A DNA stretch of 64,000 nt from Prevotellaceae bacterium UBA1075 (GTDB taxonomy: Bacteria > Bacteroidota > Bacteroidia > Bacteroidales > Bacteroidaceae): positions 12,936 through 76,935 of the forward strand of contig DCCS01000040.1 of NCBI GenBank assembly GCA_002316015.1, given 5' to 3'. Shown piece after piece: positions 42,514 through 50,728 of this stretch. Below the pieces are notes generated by a model. The model did no database searches and was not told the DNA's origin. It saw only the letters and a program-made list of their open reading frames with translations. The position numbers and the translations under genes were made by a program. Numbering within the stretch: the stretch's first letter is position 1; each line of letters begins with the position of its first letter.

Positions 42514-43524
42514 TCAGCGCAGACTGCTGAATGTTCTGTGCCCCAGGACATAGTACTGCCAGAGCAGACTGAAGGTTGCCTGTTCGGGGATGGGGTCAAG
42601 AACAGTCCTGGAGAGGTTCTCCATGCGGGCAGGCTCGAAGTCCCTCCTGATGCGCCGAAACTCCCTACGGGCACGCCACACCGCCATCGCGCTGCGCCAT
42701 TGCCCCGTGGCCAGCATCTGCAGCGAGGCAAGTGCGTCCAGCCATAGACGCAGGCGCAAGACCCTGCGCAGGCTGCGCTCAGGCAAGTTCTTGTAAAGCA
42801 GGAGCAGGTTGTTGCGGAAATTGAGGAACGTCTTGCGCGGGCTGCCCTGGGGAAGCGTGCCTCCACCCAGGTGATACACCACACTCTGCGGAACGCACAG
42901 GATGCCACGCCCCCGGCTGCGCAACCGCCAGCACAGGTCAATCTCCTCCTGGTGCGCAAAGAAACGCCCGTCCAGTCCGCCCGCCTGCCAGTAGTCCCGG
43001 CTGCGGATGACCAACGCGGCTCCCGATGCCCAGAAGACGGAAAGCACGCTGTCGTACTGTCCCTTGTCCTCCTCTACCGTGCCCAGCACGCGGCCTCGAC
43101 AATAGGGATAGCCAAGCGAGTCAATGAACCCGCCCGCCGCGCCCGCGTACTCGAAGCGCCCCATGTCCCACTCGCTGCGTATCTTGGGCTGGAGGGCGGC
43201 CACACCGGGACGCTCCTCCAAGCATCTGAGCAGCGGGGAAAGCCAGCCTGGTGTGACCCGCACGTCACTGTTGAGCAGCACATACACATCAGACTGCACA
43301 CGGCGCAAAGCCTCATTGTAACCCTCGGCAAAACCAAGGTTCCGCTCCAACTTTATCGTACGCACCCGGGGGAAATCACGCTCCAACACGGTGAGCGACT
43401 CGTCGGTGCTGCCATTGTCGGCCACCACAACTTCCGCCCCACTGGAGCCCTCGAGCACCGAGGGCAGGAACCGCCGCAGCATCGCGGCACCGTTCCAGTT
43501 GAGAATCACAATGCTTGCTGTCAT
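42514..43524 (-). CDS. GT2 glycosyltransferase, rhamnosyltransferase-like
   Basis: A 336-residue soluble GT2 enzyme. It opens with SIVILNWNGAAMLRRFLPSV, has VVVADNGSTDESL, then a DxD-type motif in LLNSDVRVTPGWL and the acceptor motif FFAHQEEIDLCWRL. The layout matches WbbL/RfbN-like transferases that add sugars to O-antigen or other surface glycans. Its ATG overlaps the mtaB stop by 4 bp (ATGA), so it is translationally coupled to a tRNA-modification gene. Donor and acceptor are unknown. Confidence 0.88.
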   Translation of the reverse strand: MTASIVILNWNGAAMLRRFLPSVLEGSSGAEVVVADNGSTDESLTVLERDFPRVRTIKLERNLGFAEGYNEALRRVQSDVYVLLNSDVRVTPGWLSPLLRCLEERPGVAALQPKIRSEWDMGRFEYAGAAGGFIDSLGYPYCRGRVLGTVEEDKGQYDSVLSVFWASGAALVIRSRDYWQAGGLDGRFFAHQEEIDLCWRLRSRGRGILCVPQSVVYHLGGGTLPQGSPRKTFLNFRNNLLLLYKNLPERSLRRVLRLRLWLDALASLQMLATGQWRSAMAVWRARREFRRIRRDFEPARMENLSRTVLDPIPEQATFSLLWQYYVLGHRTFSSLR

Positions 43525-44846
43525 AATAGCGTTGCCTGAAGCGCGCCTCCATCAGCATCCCAGTCACCCAGCGTCACGGGAACGATCTGGTTGTCCATAT
43601 CCTGGGCTTTGACGGAAACGCGTATGTAATTGTCAGTAAACCCGTGCATCACGCCCCCATGGCGGCTGTGCTCGAGCAATACGGGGCGGACCTGTCCACG
43701 GAAGCGTTCGTAAAACTCACGCAGCTTGCGCTCGCTCAGGGCAAGTACCTGCTGGCTGCGCTCGTGCTTCTGCCCGGGCGTCACCACATGAGGAATCTGC
43801 AGGGCGCGGGTACCTGGGCGCTCGCTGTAGCTGAACACATGGTACTGGTTCGCATCCATCTCCCGCATGAAGCGCATGGATTCGGCAAACAGGTCGTCAG
43901 TCTCGCCGCGCATGCCCACAATGACATCCACACCGATAAAGGCATCGGGCATCACCCGCCGCACATGGGCAATCCTGTCGGCAAAGAGACGCGTGTCGTA
44001 ATGGCGACGCATGAGCCTGAGCACCTTGTCGCTCCCGCTCTGCAGCGGGATGTGGAAGTGGGGCATGAAAGCACGGCTCCGGGCACAGAAGTCGATGACC
44101 TCGCCGGTGAGCAAGTCGGGCTCTATGCTGCTGATACGGAAACGGGAGATGCCCTCCACCTGGTCAAGAGCCTGGATGAGGTCAAGAAACGTCTCGCCGC
44201 TGGAGCGTCCGAAGTCGCCTATGTTGACCCCCGTAATCACAATCTCGCGCCCGCCCAGAGCCGCTACCTGCCTGGCCTGTTCGACCATAGAGGCTATGCT
44301 GCCATTGCGGCTGCGTCCACGCGCCATGGGTATGGTGCAATAGGTGCAATAGTAGTTACAGCCGTCCTGCACCTTGAGAAAGTAACGGGTGCGGTCACCA
44401 CAGGAACAACTGGGCACAAAGGTATGTATGTCCCGCGTGCGCGTGGTCTCATGTCCGTGGGCAAGCAAGGCCCGCTCCTCAGGCATCATGCCGATGCGGT
44501 CGGCGATATGCCGCAGTATCTCGCCCTTCTGCTCCGTGCCCAGCACCAGGTCCACCCCGTCCAAAGCAGCCACCAGCCCAGGGTTCAGCTGCGCGTAACA
44601 CCCGGTCACGATGACCAGGGCTCCCGGATGGCGGCGCACCATGCGGCTGATGGCCTGGCGGCACTTGGCATCGGCGACCTCGGTCACGCTGCATGTGTTC
44701 ACTATGCATATGTCGGCGGTCTCGCCCTCTGCGACGGTCTCCACACCAGCCTCCCTGAGTTGCTTCACCACAGTGCTCGTCTCAGCGAAATTAAGTTTGC
44801 AGCCCAAGGTAAAGTAGGCCGCCTTCTTTCCTGAAAAGTCGTACAT
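43521..44846 (-). CDS. mtaB: tRNA (t6A37) methylthiotransferase MtaB
   Basis: A 441-residue radical SAM methylthiotransferase converting t6A37 to ms2t6A37 in tRNA. The N-terminal MTTase domain has AYFTLGCKLN with C16, then NTCSVTEVAD and GCYAQ. The radical SAM CxxxCxxC motif is CNYYCTYC, and a TRAM-like RNA-binding domain ends the protein. The ATG at 44846 is required because the MTTase strand begins five residues later. The promoter -7 box ends 4 nt upstream, which implies a leaderless or almost leaderless mRNA. Confidence 0.93.
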   Translation of the reverse strand: MYDFSGKKAAYFTLGCKLNFAETSTVVKQLREAGVETVAEGETADICIVNTCSVTEVADAKCRQAISRMVRRHPGALVIVTGCYAQLNPGLVAALDGVDLVLGTEQKGEILRHIADRIGMMPEERALLAHGHETTRTRDIHTFVPSCSCGDRTRYFLKVQDGCNYYCTYCTIPMARGRSRNGSIASMVEQARQVAALGGREIVITGVNIGDFGRSSGETFLDLIQALDQVEGISRFRISSIEPDLLTGEVIDFCARSRAFMPHFHIPLQSGSDKVLRLMRRHYDTRLFADRIAHVRRVMPDAFIGVDVIVGMRGETDDLFAESMRFMREMDANQYHVFSYSERPGTRALQIPHVVTPGQKHERSQQVLALSERKLREFYERFRGQVRPVLLEHSRHGGVMHGFTDNYIRVSVKAQDMDNQIVPVTLGDWDADGGALQATLL

Positions 44847-44850
44847 GCTG

Positions 44851-44882
44851 CAAAGATAGCGAAAATTGCGCAAAGAGACAAA
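44851..44882 (-). promoter_or_regulatory. Promoter of mtaB, abutting the start codon
   Basis: The minus-strand -7 box TATCTTTG (44858-44851) has TTTG (44882-44879) exactly 20 bp upstream, a full consensus match. The ATG begins 4 nt after the -7 box. Confidence 0.7.
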
Positions 44883-44999
44883 GCATGTGCAACACAAGAA
44901 CAGGCTATATGTATCTGTTTTTCGATAACTTACAAAAAACTTTGCACTTTTCTCAAAAAAAAACGCCCTTGTGCGATGACAGTATAATGAAAAAGTATG

Positions 45000-45007
45000 T
45001 ACCTTTG
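45000..45007 (+). promoter_or_regulatory. -7 box of the small acidic lipoprotein gene
   Basis: TACCTTTG is an exact match about 50 bp upstream of the ATG. No TTTG at -33 distance. Confidence 0.55.
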
Positions 45008-45058
45008 CAACGTTTTAGAAAGCAATTGATTGTTTTACAAATTTAAAAGCAAAGAGAA

Positions 45059-45256
45059 ATGAAAAAGTTAGCATTTGTGTTCGCAGCTGTTGTTGCTGTG
45101 TCATTCGCTTCTTGTGGTAACAAGACCGAGCAGGGTTGCGGTGCTGATTCTGACAGTGTTTGCTGCGACACCATCGCAGAGGAGGACACTGTAGTCGAGG
45201 ACACTGCTGCCGCCGACACCACCACCACTGACACCACCACTGTAGCTGCTGAATAA
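45059..45256 (+). CDS. Small acidic lipoprotein, 65 aa
   Basis: No family recognised. A lipoprotein signal peptide (MKKLAFVFAAVVAVSFASC) puts the lipid-anchored Cys at residue 19. The 46-residue mature part contains three more cysteines (GCGADSDSVCC) and a low-complexity Asp/Glu/Thr tail (TIAEEDTVVEDTAAADTTTT, then DTTTVAAE). Many codons end in T (GCT, GTT, GGT, TCT), in contrast to the GC-ending codons of neighbours, a pattern typical of very highly expressed genes. It has its own promoter and a strong terminator, so it is monocistronic. Such Thr/Asp-rich lipoproteins are common but uncharacterised in this phylum. Confidence 0.75.
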   Translation: MKKLAFVFAAVVAVSFASCGNKTEQGCGADSDSVCCDTIAEEDTVVEDTAAADTTTTDTTTVAAE

Positions 45257-45284
45257 ACAGAAACTACCAAAAGGTATCATAGAA

Positions 45285-45318
45285 GGGGCGCATCCAGGAT
45301 GCGCCCCTTTCTTTTTTT
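45285..45318 (+). terminator. Strong intrinsic terminator of the small lipoprotein gene
   Basis: The arms GGGGCGCAT and ATGCGCCCC with a 5-nt loop are followed by TTTCTTTTTTT, a textbook Rho-independent terminator 29 bp after the stop. Confidence 0.92.
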
Positions 45319-45733
45319 CCACTCCCGGCATCGACACCCAAAGCGACCCGCCAGTGGACTTACCCGGAAAAAGCAATTGGGTCATCCTGTATCATCCCCC
45401 CAAGTACCTTAATGCGCACGTTCTCACGTTTCGGGATGCCGGGGAAAGCGTCCCAAGGCGCTCCGTCCGGTCATCGCTTACCACGCCACACGCATGCCGC
45501 CCCTGCTCCAACGGAGGAAGTTCATCGCCATAGGAAGACACGCGCAAGGGGCAGGTATAACAGAAGCACTTCCCGCCAATCCATACCTTTCAGATGACGT
45601 TTCTTTTTGTCTTTATGCCGATCAGACTTACACAGCCAGCCCCATCCGGGCATGTCGGCAATGGAGCACGGAGGCACGACCCTACAGGCCCAGCGTTTCC
45701 CGGCATGCATGACACGGGACTCCAAGAACGCAA
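45319..45733. other. Gap between two convergent terminators
   Basis: About 415 bp isolated by terminators on both sides. Overlapping short frames show no signal peptide, family match or start context. No tRNA or repeat array is visible. Confidence 0.55.
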
Positions 45734-45768
45734 GAAAGGCCGTGTGCATGTGCTGCACACGGCCTTTC
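45734..45768 (-). terminator. Terminator of the rpsF-rpsR-rplI operon
   Basis: The arms GAAAGGCCGTGTGCA (45734-45748) and TGCACACGGCCTTTC (45754-45768) are perfectly complementary. On the minus strand it lies 31 bp downstream of the rplI stop. Confidence 0.8.
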
Positions 45769-45799
45769 TCCCTATGCGGATTCTGTATGATACCTGTTC

Positions 45800-46342
45800 T
45801 TAAGCCTCGGAAGGAGTCTCGGAAACCACGACAGCGGGTGTCTCGGAAACCTCAACGGCGGGTGCCTCGGCGGGTGTCTCAACAGCGGGAACTGCAGTCT
45901 CGCCCTCGGCAACAACAGTGAAAGGAACCTCGGCCGAAACCTCCTTGTGGAGTTTTACCACTGCCACATAGTCACCTACAGTCTTCACGTCCTTCACACT
46001 GATGGTCTTGCGGTTAATCTCGAAGCCCAGTTTCTGCAGTTCGTCAGCAATCTGCAGGCTGTTCACGCTTCCATAAATCACACCTGTAGCACTCACTTTG
46101 GTAAGGATGGTGAGATGCAGTGCGCTCAACTTCTCGGCCAATGCCTCGGCCTCTGCCTTCACCTTGGCCAACTTCACTGCCTTCTGCTTCAACTCCTCGG
46201 CCAACTGCTTCTTGGCACTTTCGCTTGCGATTACACCCTTCCCGTAAGGGATGAGGTAGTTGCGCCCGTAGCCACTCTTCACATTCACAATGTCATTCTT
46301 GTAGCCCAAGCCAATGACATCTTCCTTCAGTATAATTTCCAT
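45800..46342 (-). CDS. rplI: 50S ribosomal protein L9 with C-terminal extension
   Basis: The first about 148 residues are standard L9: MEIILKEDVIGLGYKNDIVNVKSGYGRNYLIP, here recognised from its LGYKND and GYGRNYL parts, a central helix rich in K/E/A, and the C-terminal domain ending VPFTVVAEG. A 32-residue tail of Ala, Val, Pro, Glu and Thr follows (VPAVETPAEAPAVEVSETP and similar), which is not part of the conserved protein and is predicted disordered. The gene follows rpsR by 17 bp behind a GGAGG Shine-Dalgarno sequence. L9 bridges distant ribosomes and limits frameshifting. Confidence 0.97.
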   Translation of the reverse strand: MEIILKEDVIGLGYKNDIVNVKSGYGRNYLIPYGKGVIASESAKKQLAEELKQKAVKLAKVKAEAEALAEKLSALHLTILTKVSATGVIYGSVNSLQIADELQKLGFEINRKTISVKDVKTVGDYVAVVKLHKEVSAEVPFTVVAEGETAVPAVETPAEAPAVEVSETPAVVVSETPSEA

Positions 46343-46359
46343 GTCTTGTCCTCCAAATT

Positions 46360-46626
46360 TTACTTCATCAAGTCTGTTACGAAGGGAAGCAGAGCCAGAT
46401 GACGGGCACGCTTCACAGCCTGGGCCACACGGCGCTGATACTTGAGCGACGTGCCCGTGATGCGACGGGGCAGTATCTTTCCCTGCTCATTGAGGAACTT
46501 CTTCAGGAATTCGGGATCCTTGTAGTCAATATACTTGATTCCGCTCTTTTTGAAACGGCAATACTTCTTCTTCTTGACATCAATTGCGGGTGCTGTCAAA
46601 TAGCGTATTTCTGATTGCTGTGCCAT
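46360..46626 (-). CDS. rpsR: 30S ribosomal protein S18
   Basis: An 88-residue S18 that pairs with S6 on the platform of the 30S subunit. Recognised from KKKYCRFKKSGIKYIDYKD, LPRRITGTSLKYQRRVAQAV and the final KRARHLALLPFVTDL. The gene lies 5 bp after rpsF. No CxxC zinc pair is present. Confidence 0.97.
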   Translation of the reverse strand: MAQQSEIRYLTAPAIDVKKKKYCRFKKSGIKYIDYKDPEFLKKFLNEQGKILPRRITGTSLKYQRRVAQAVKRARHLALLPFVTDLMK

Positions 46627-46631
46627 GCTTC

Positions 46632-46973
46632 TTAAGCCTCCTTACTTGATTTGTTGTTTCTTCTCTTCTCGGCATATTCTGCCGCGTACTTCTCCATCTT
46701 GACCGTCAGATAGCGGAGCACCTTCTCGTCTCGGCGGTATGCGATTTCCAAAGTCTTGATTGTCTCGGGAGCAGCTTTGAACTCAATCAGTCCAAAGAAG
46801 CCTGTACTCTTCTTCTGGATAGGATAAGCCAACTTCTTCAAGCCCCAGTTCTCCTCATTGATAATCTCGGCACCGGCCTTAGTGAGAACGCCTTTGAACT
46901 TGCTTACCGCTTCCTTCATCTGTTCATCAGACAAAACGGGAGTTAAGATGAAAACGGTTTCGTATTGATTCAT
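46632..46973 (-). CDS. rpsF: 30S ribosomal protein S6
   Basis: A 113-residue S6, partner of S18. Recognised from NQYETVFILTPVLSDEQMKE, GLKKLAYPIQKKSTGFFGLI and RRDEKVLRYLTVKMEKYA. The start is the ATG at 46973 because Bacteroidetes S6 begins MNQYET; an upstream in-frame ATG at 47009 lies within the promoter region. First gene of rpsF-rpsR-rplI. Confidence 0.97.
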   Translation of the reverse strand: MNQYETVFILTPVLSDEQMKEAVSKFKGVLTKAGAEIINEENWGLKKLAYPIQKKSTGFFGLIEFKAAPETIKTLEIAYRRDEKVLRYLTVKMEKYAAEYAEKRRNNKSSKEA

Positions 46974-47019
46974 AATACGTTGATTAATTAAATGAATTAT
47001 ATTTCGCACAAATGCAGCG

Positions 47020-47050
47020 CAAAGTTACTGCTTTATTACAGAACGGCAAA
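47020..47050 (-). promoter_or_regulatory. Promoter of the rpsF operon
   Basis: The minus-strand -7 box TAACTTTG (47027-47020) has TTTG (47050-47047) 19 bp upstream. The leader is about 45 nt, long enough for an S6:S18 regulatory fold, although I could not identify one. Confidence 0.75.
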
Positions 47051-47358
47051 CAAATCGGCGCACTTTCTTGCCCATTGCCGACTAACCGGCTTCAGGGCAT
47101 GACTCGCGTCCTGGGGGAATAAGGTTTCCGCACGCACGCACTCAATATCTCTCACGCACGCGCGCATACTTAAATATGTATCACGCAGAAGAGGCGGAAA
47201 TGACCGGAACTGGATGTCCCCATGGTCAAACCTGCAGGGGAGGGAGGGCTACGATGGGAGGCAAACCCACTTTTTTCGCGCAAACGCTTTCATGTCTCAG
47301 GAAAATTGCGTTATTTTGCGTGAGAATTGAATTGGAAACATTAAACCTCCTTATTGGT
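47051..47358. other. Divergent intergenic region without a gene
   Basis: About 310 bp between the rpsF promoter and a small membrane-protein gene. No convincing ORF. A near-match to a -7 box (TTATTTTG) lies at about 47311, 40 bp upstream of the membrane-protein ATG. Confidence 0.5.
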
Positions 47359-47526
47359 ATGAAGAATTACATAGGCATAGCTGGCATTGTCTTGGGCGCA
47401 CTCATCCTGGTGATAAGTTATTTCACAAAAACCCTGGTGGACTACAACTGGGTGCAGATACTGGCACTGCTGTTCATCGTGGCAGGAATCGTGGGCCACA
47501 TCATTGTCACCAAGCACCCCTCCTGA
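47359..47526 (+). CDS. Small two-helix membrane protein, 55 aa
   Basis: Two hydrophobic segments (IGIAGIVLGALILVISYF and WVQILALLFIVAGIVGHIIV) are separated by a short KTLVDYN loop, so this is an inner-membrane hairpin. The start is the ATG at 47359; the longer frame opening at 47176 lacks sensible composition. I do not know a named family, but short proteins of this type are widespread in Bacteroidetes. It lies 14 bp upstream of the outer-membrane protein gene and could be co-transcribed. Confidence 0.7.
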   Translation: MKNYIGIAGIVLGALILVISYFTKTLVDYNWVQILALLFIVAGIVGHIIVTKHPS

Positions 47527-47540
47527 ACGCACATTCCCCC

Positions 47541-48260
47541 ATGCGCATGCCCTTCCCGAAGGTGTCACGCACTCGCCGTGTGCTTGCGGTAGCCGCCTTT
47601 CTCGTGTGCTGCACACAGGGCGCACAGGCTCAGTATGCGGACGAGGACAGCAATGTGGAGGACTGGCAGTTGTACGACGAGGAAGAGACAGACACCACAC
47701 CAAAGCCCCGCCACAGGGAATGGGCCAATATCGCCTACGTGCGTTACTCGCCTTCACAGTACACATTCCCAGGCCACACGCCGCACCTGCACTTCCACGA
47801 GGTAGCTGCCGGATGGGCAAGAAGCCTGCAGGTAGCCGACAGCATCCCGCTGTTTGTGGAGGCTGGCGCGGAAATGAAATGCTCCTTCTCCAAGGGCGGC
47901 AAAGCCCACGACAATGCCGCATACACGCTGCTTTCATTCAAGGTGCCCGTGGCCGTGGCCTACAAGTTCTACCTCTCGCGCACCCGCAATATCGCTATCG
48001 TGCCGCTGGCAGGTGTCAACTTCCGTGTCATTGCAGTTGGCAAGGAGAAGAGCAGCGGGGTGAAGGTGGACTTGTGCGACAAGGACAAGGACAACCACAC
48101 AGGCACCCGTTGGGACAGATGCCAGCTGGGATGGCAGGCGGGACTCCGCCTACAGGTGGAAAGATGCCTCATCACGGCAAGTTACGGAAGGGATTTCCCC
48201 GACAAGAGCAAGTGCCCGCAGATACATGAATGCGGAGTCGCCATAGGAGTCTGCTTCTGA
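47541..48260 (+). CDS. Outer-membrane beta-barrel protein (PorT-like), 239 aa
   Basis: A signal peptide (VLAVAAFLVCCTQGAQAQ) and an acidic stretch (DEDSNVEDWQLYDEEETD) precede a beta-rich region with alternating hydrophobic residues ending in GVCF, as in eight-stranded outer-membrane barrels. Residues about 65-239 contain seven or eight candidate strands (IAYVRYSPSQYTF, LFVEAGAEMKCSF, VPVAVAYKFYLS and so on). Function unknown; structure is consistent with the outer_membrane_beta-barrel superfamily. Four cysteines in the second half are unusual. Confidence 0.65.
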   Translation: MRMPFPKVSRTRRVLAVAAFLVCCTQGAQAQYADEDSNVEDWQLYDEEETDTTPKPRHREWANIAYVRYSPSQYTFPGHTPHLHFHEVAAGWARSLQVADSIPLFVEAGAEMKCSFSKGGKAHDNAAYTLLSFKVPVAVAYKFYLSRTRNIAIVPLAGVNFRVIAVGKEKSSGVKVDLCDKDKDNHTGTRWDRCQLGWQAGLRLQVERCLITASYGRDFPDKSKCPQIHECGVAIGVCF

Positions 48261-48341
48261 GAGGTGGCGGAACCAAAACGCCGGAAAAGGCACGCTGGCT
48301 GAACGCGTCTCTCCCGACCGGACACCCGCACAGGAAATACA

Positions 48342-48387
48342 GGAAGCCCCCCTCCCCGGCATCACAGGCCTGGAGAGGAGGGCTTTC
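48342..48387 (-). terminator. Terminator-like hairpin after rprY
   Basis: GGAAGCCCCCCTCC (48342-48355) pairs with GGAGAGGAGGGCTTTC (48372-48387) with two bulges. It lies between convergent genes and may serve both. Confidence 0.5.
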
Positions 48388-48453
48388 TGTGTAAGGCACA
48401 CGCGACACCCCACTTTGGGCTTGGGGTCAAGCCTGGAGCCCGCAACGCAAGTT

Positions 48454-49149
48454 TCAGTACGAGGGAGCCACCAGGCGGTAGCCCTTGCCATGCACGTTGT
48501 TTATCTCCACGTTGGGGTCTTCCTTGAGATGCTTGCGCAATTTGGTGATGTACACGTCCATACTGCGCGCGTTGAAATAGTTGTCATCTATCCATATCGT
48601 CTTCAGAGCCAGGTCGCGCTCCAGCACATCGTTCATATGGGCACAGAGCATCGTGAGCAACTCGCTCTCCTTGGTGGTCAACTTGGTCGACTTGTCACCG
48701 ATGGTGAGCAGTTGCCGTTGTGTGTCAAACGTGAATTTCCCCAGCTGGTAGCGCACGGTCGCCTGCTTGCTGCGCGCCTTCACGCGGCGCAGTATAGCCT
48801 CCATGCGATAGACAAGCTCGTCCATGGAGAAGGGCTTGGTGAGATAGTCATCGGCTCCCAGTTTGAAGCCCTCCAGCACGTCATCCTTGAGGTTCTTGGC
48901 CGTGAGGAACATGATGGGCACCTCAGAGTTGACCATGCGTATCTCGCGAGCCAGCGTGAAGCCGTCCATCTTGGGCATCATCACGTCCAGCAGGCACATG
49001 TCGTACTTGCCCTTGACAAACGCCTTGTAGCCCGACTCACCATCGAGATACAACTCCGCATCATACCCCTTCGCCTGCAGGTACTCGCGCACCAGCATTC
49101 CGAGGCTCTCCTCGTCCTCACACAGTAAGATGTGCAACTTGTTTTCCAT
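48454..49149 (-). CDS. rprY: OmpR-family response regulator RprY-like
   Basis: A 231-residue response regulator. The receiver domain has HILLCEDEESLG, phospho-acceptor D55 (CLLDVMMPKMDGF), and FLTAKNLKDD with YLTKPFS. The winged-helix DNA-binding domain (about 135-230) contains LTTKESELLTMLCAHMNDVL and FNARSMDVYITKLRKHLKED, then NVHGKGYRLV. The sequence closely resembles Bacteroides RprY. From recollection, the Porphyromonas relative has been linked to nqr promoters, which would connect it to the nqr operon in this window. The gene follows its kinase by 18 bp. Confidence 0.9.
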   Translation of the reverse strand: MENKLHILLCEDEESLGMLVREYLQAKGYDAELYLDGESGYKAFVKGKYDMCLLDVMMPKMDGFTLAREIRMVNSEVPIMFLTAKNLKDDVLEGFKLGADDYLTKPFSMDELVYRMEAILRRVKARSKQATVRYQLGKFTFDTQRQLLTIGDKSTKLTTKESELLTMLCAHMNDVLERDLALKTIWIDDNYFNARSMDVYITKLRKHLKEDPNVEINNVHGKGYRLVAPSY

Positions 49150-49167
49150 TTTCTTCCTATTTAATGA

Positions 49168-50691
49168 TTAGTCCTGTACAGTGTGCAATGTGATGGTGAA
49201 CTTCGTCCCGACCCCGGGCTCACTCGACACCTTGATGCTGCCCCGCAGCAGCTCCACCATTTTCTTGACATACGCAAGCCCCAGCCCGAAGCCCTTCACG
49301 TTATGGCGGTCGCCCGTGTGCACCCGGTAAAACTTGTCGAAGATATTCCTCTGGTCCTCCCTGCGGATGCCGATGCCATTGTCCTGTATGCTCACGCACA
49401 AGAAGTCGCCCTGGTTCCAGGTGGCCACCTCCAGGTGGATGGGAACATCCTCGCGGCGGTACTTCACGGCGTTGTCGAGCAGGTTATAGATGATGTTGGT
49501 GAAGTGCATCTCATCGACATTGACAAAGGGATTAAAGGCATCGAAACGCGTTTCGAGCGTCCCTCCCAGGCTTGCGACCTGCAGCGAGAAAGTCTTCACG
49601 ATAATCCCTATCTGCTCGTTTGCGTCCAGTTCCTGCAGTTTGAGCGCGATGTTGTTTTGGTCAAACAGGCTCATCTGCAGCACCTTCTCCACTTGCAGGC
49701 GCAGCCGTTTGGTCTCGTTGTTGATCACGCCGCCCAGCCTGTCGTATGTGGCTTCGCTTTTGGGCACCTGCTTGTCCACCAGCATCTGCGCGGCGATAGA
49801 GATGGTGGAGAGCGGTGTCTTGAACTCATGCGTCATGTTGTGTATGAAGTCATTCTTCATCTCGCTCACCTTCTTCTGCCTGAACACGAGATAGACCGTC
49901 ACGAGGAACGTCACGAAGAGGATGACGGTAAAGAGCATGGCCGGCGCCACATACCTGGCCACGCCCAGGATGTACCTGGACTGGTCGGGGAAATGCACGG
50001 TCACCACGCCCATCTGCCCCATGGGGTCGCTCCGGAACAGTGCCTGGGTGTAGCTCACCTCCTGCCCGGTATCGTCGTAGTCCGAGCACCTGAACACCTC
50101 GCGCCCGTCGGATGTATATACAATGTAGTGGAACGGGATGTTGACACCATTGCGCTCCAGTGCCACGCGCAGGCAGTTGTCAAGCACCGCCGGATTGAGC
50201 CTGTCCTGGAAGCGCAGGTCGCTTGCCTGGTACATCACGGCATAGATGACCTCGTCGAGCACCCCGCGCTCATACACGTAAGCCTCCTGCACATGCTTTT
50301 GCAGATGGCTGATGGTGCGTGCCATATTGCCTGTCCGCGGCATCGTGAGAGAGTTGGGGAACTGGGAGGGACGCTTGCCCACGAGCTGCATGCCGGGAAG
50401 CCCCCGCAGGGTATCCTGCAGGGTTGGCGGAAGGGCCCGGCACAAAGAGTCGGAAGCGGACATTTCCTGCTTCTCGCGGTCATGCTGGCTGATTACCGTC
50501 TGCAGGTAGCGGAAGGTCTCGGCCTTCTCCAAGTCCCTCGAGGCCTGGTCGAGGCTCCGGAAGACACTCTCCTCGAACTGTTCCCTGCGCATGCGCACTA
50601 TGGCCGAGGCGTAGCGGCTCTGCAGATAAAGCAAGGCGAGGAACGAGACTCCGATGACCACACAGATGCACCAGATATAACTCCTTTTCAT
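49168..50691 (-). CDS. rprX: Sensor histidine kinase RprX-like
   Basis: A 507-residue membrane kinase. An N-terminal helix (SYIWCICVVIGVSFLALLYL) and a second helix (about 245-265) flank a periplasmic sensor domain. The H box is MTHEFKTPLSTISIAAQ with H288. The ATPase domain has LLDNAVKYRR (N box), IQDNGIGIRREDQ (G1), FGLGLAYVKKMVE (G2). The layout equals Bacteroides RprX. The ATG at 50691 lies at the end of a consensus promoter, so the mRNA may be leaderless. Operon rprX-rprY. A terminator for the neighbouring EF-G gene overlaps its promoter. Confidence 0.9.
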   Translation of the reverse strand: MKRSYIWCICVVIGVSFLALLYLQSRYASAIVRMRREQFEESVFRSLDQASRDLEKAETFRYLQTVISQHDREKQEMSASDSLCRALPPTLQDTLRGLPGMQLVGKRPSQFPNSLTMPRTGNMARTISHLQKHVQEAYVYERGVLDEVIYAVMYQASDLRFQDRLNPAVLDNCLRVALERNGVNIPFHYIVYTSDGREVFRCSDYDDTGQEVSYTQALFRSDPMGQMGVVTVHFPDQSRYILGVARYVAPAMLFTVILFVTFLVTVYLVFRQKKVSEMKNDFIHNMTHEFKTPLSTISIAAQMLVDKQVPKSEATYDRLGGVINNETKRLRLQVEKVLQMSLFDQNNIALKLQELDANEQIGIIVKTFSLQVASLGGTLETRFDAFNPFVNVDEMHFTNIIYNLLDNAVKYRREDVPIHLEVATWNQGDFLCVSIQDNGIGIRREDQRNIFDKFYRVHTGDRHNVKGFGLGLAYVKKMVELLRGSIKVSSEPGVGTKFTITLHTVQD

Positions 50692-50696
50692 ATCGG

Positions 50697-50728
50697 CAAA
50701 TTTAGTGTCTTTCGGGATGAACAGCAAA
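50697..50728 (-). promoter_or_regulatory. Promoter of rprXY, abutting the start codon
   Basis: The minus-strand -7 box TAAATTTG (50704-50697) has TTTG (50728-50725) exactly 20 bp upstream. The ATG of rprX begins 5 nt after the -7 box. The T tract of the EF-G terminator overlaps the -33 box. Confidence 0.7.
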
